A model generated the notes under the pieces. That model saw only the letters and a list, made by a program, of their open reading frames with translations. It had not been told where the DNA came from and did not search any database. Both the position numbers and the translations under genes were made by a program. 5,102 nucleotides of DNA, taken from Actinomycetota bacterium (GTDB lineage Bacteria > Actinomycetota > Thermoleophilia > Solirubrobacterales > Solirubrobacteraceae). The stretch covers positions 1 to 5,102 of the forward strand of contig JAHWJE010000157.1 in assembly GCA_019348575.1 (NCBI GenBank). The letters are read 5' to 3'. Positions 4,735-5,102 of the stretch are shown here, one piece after another. How positions within the stretch are numbered: the stretch's first letter is position 1; each line of letters begins with the position of its first letter.

Positions 4735-5102
4735 TCCTGGCGATGGTCAGCCTGCCGGGCTACGACCCCCGGCCTTTCGCGGAGGGCATCTCGCAGCAGA
4801 AGCTCGACGAGTATCTGGAGGTGGGTGTCCCGGAGCAGCAGCAGCGCTTCCCGCTGATGAATCGCTGCATGGCCAACGCCTTCCCGCCCGGCTCGACCAT
4901 CAAGACCTTCATGGCGGCCGCGGGCTTGCAGGAGGGGCGGATCACCCCCGGGACGAAGACCAAGTGCCTCGGCCACATCGCCGTGCCCTGGACATGGAAC
5001 GAGCTGGTGCGCGACCAGTACTGGTGCTGGACACGCGACGCCAGCCATGGGGACCAGGACGTCCGGCTGGCCCTCGCCGACTCGTGCGACGTCTTCTTCT
5101 AC
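4704..5102 (+). CDS. mrdA: Penicillin-binding protein 2 transpeptidase, internal fragment
   Basis: This is the only plus-strand gene and is open at both ends (133 codons, no stop). It begins in the conserved strand [19 protein letters not shown], which starts the transpeptidase domain of class B penicillin-binding proteins. The catalytic S-x-x-K motif is present as STIK at 4893-4904 within FPPGSTIK, and the second motif as SCD at 5082-5090; PBP2-type enzymes often have SxD here instead of SxN. The KTG motif would lie beyond the window. The region between the motifs (a Cys-containing, Trp-rich insertion, then [19 protein letters not shown]) fits PBP2/MrdA, the elongation-specific cross-linker of peptidoglycan, better than FtsI. 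The membrane anchor and dimerisation domain (some 250-300 residues) are missing because the sequence switches to antisense gltD at the left. It may be a truncated copy, but misassembly is more likely. Confidence 0.88.

Noticed and set aside
4728..5048. N-terminal part of the 192-codon minus-strand frame ending in gltD
   Set aside because: This part is the antisense of the PBP2 fragment, which carries STIK and SCD motifs; it shows no GltD similarity. The frame is chimeric.
1..5102. tRNA, rRNA, CRISPR array, insertion sequence or attachment site
   Set aside because: I looked for cloverleaf arms, regularly spaced repeats, terminal inverted repeats with a transposase, and duplicated ends, and saw none.

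Overview
This is a GC-rich window (around 70% G+C by eye) with G or C at almost every third codon position. The families present (Transgly_assoc membrane protein, Nudix hydrolase, FMO with TetR, a Cys/His-headed 322-residue protein) and the codon use suggest a high-GC actinobacterium. A Thermoleophilia/Solirubrobacterales-type soil lineage is my best guess, but nothing in the window proves it.

Layout. All complete genes lie on the minus strand, so transcription runs from right to left. From the right: the last ~85 codons of gltD (4470-~4727); a 93-aa GlsB/YeaQ-type membrane protein (4155-4436); a 151-aa Nudix hydrolase (3661-4116); a 459-aa flavin-containing monooxygenase (2239-3618); a TetR-family repressor overlapping it by four bases (1613-2242); a strong GC hairpin just after the TetR stop (1576-1608); a 322-aa uncharacterised protein with an N-terminal Cys/His cluster (585-1553); and a 77-aa protein with a FlgM-like motif (251-484). 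Positions 1-250 are less GC-rich, hold no convincing gene and contain a few short inverted repeats.

How the genes may work together. The FMO and TetR genes look like one translationally coupled unit. A near-perfect inverted repeat at 3646-3667, just upstream of the FMO start, is a good candidate operator, which suggests substrate-induced, self-limiting oxidation of a small molecule. The hairpin after tetR probably insulates the 322-aa gene from that unit. The GlsB-like and Nudix genes lie close upstream in the same direction and would fit a general stress or housekeeping-cleaning role, but their link to the FMO is only positional.

Right edge. At about 4704-4730 the minus-strand gltD fragment runs straight into a plus-strand fragment of penicillin-binding protein 2. 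Both are cut inside conserved domains and lack their N-terminal parts, and the bases at the junction read sensibly as either protein. This is most simply a misassembly or a rearrangement breakpoint at a short shared sequence.

The most interesting targets are the 322-aa protein (possible helix-hairpin-helix glycosylase-like fold), the FMO/TetR operator, and the gltD/PBP2 junction.
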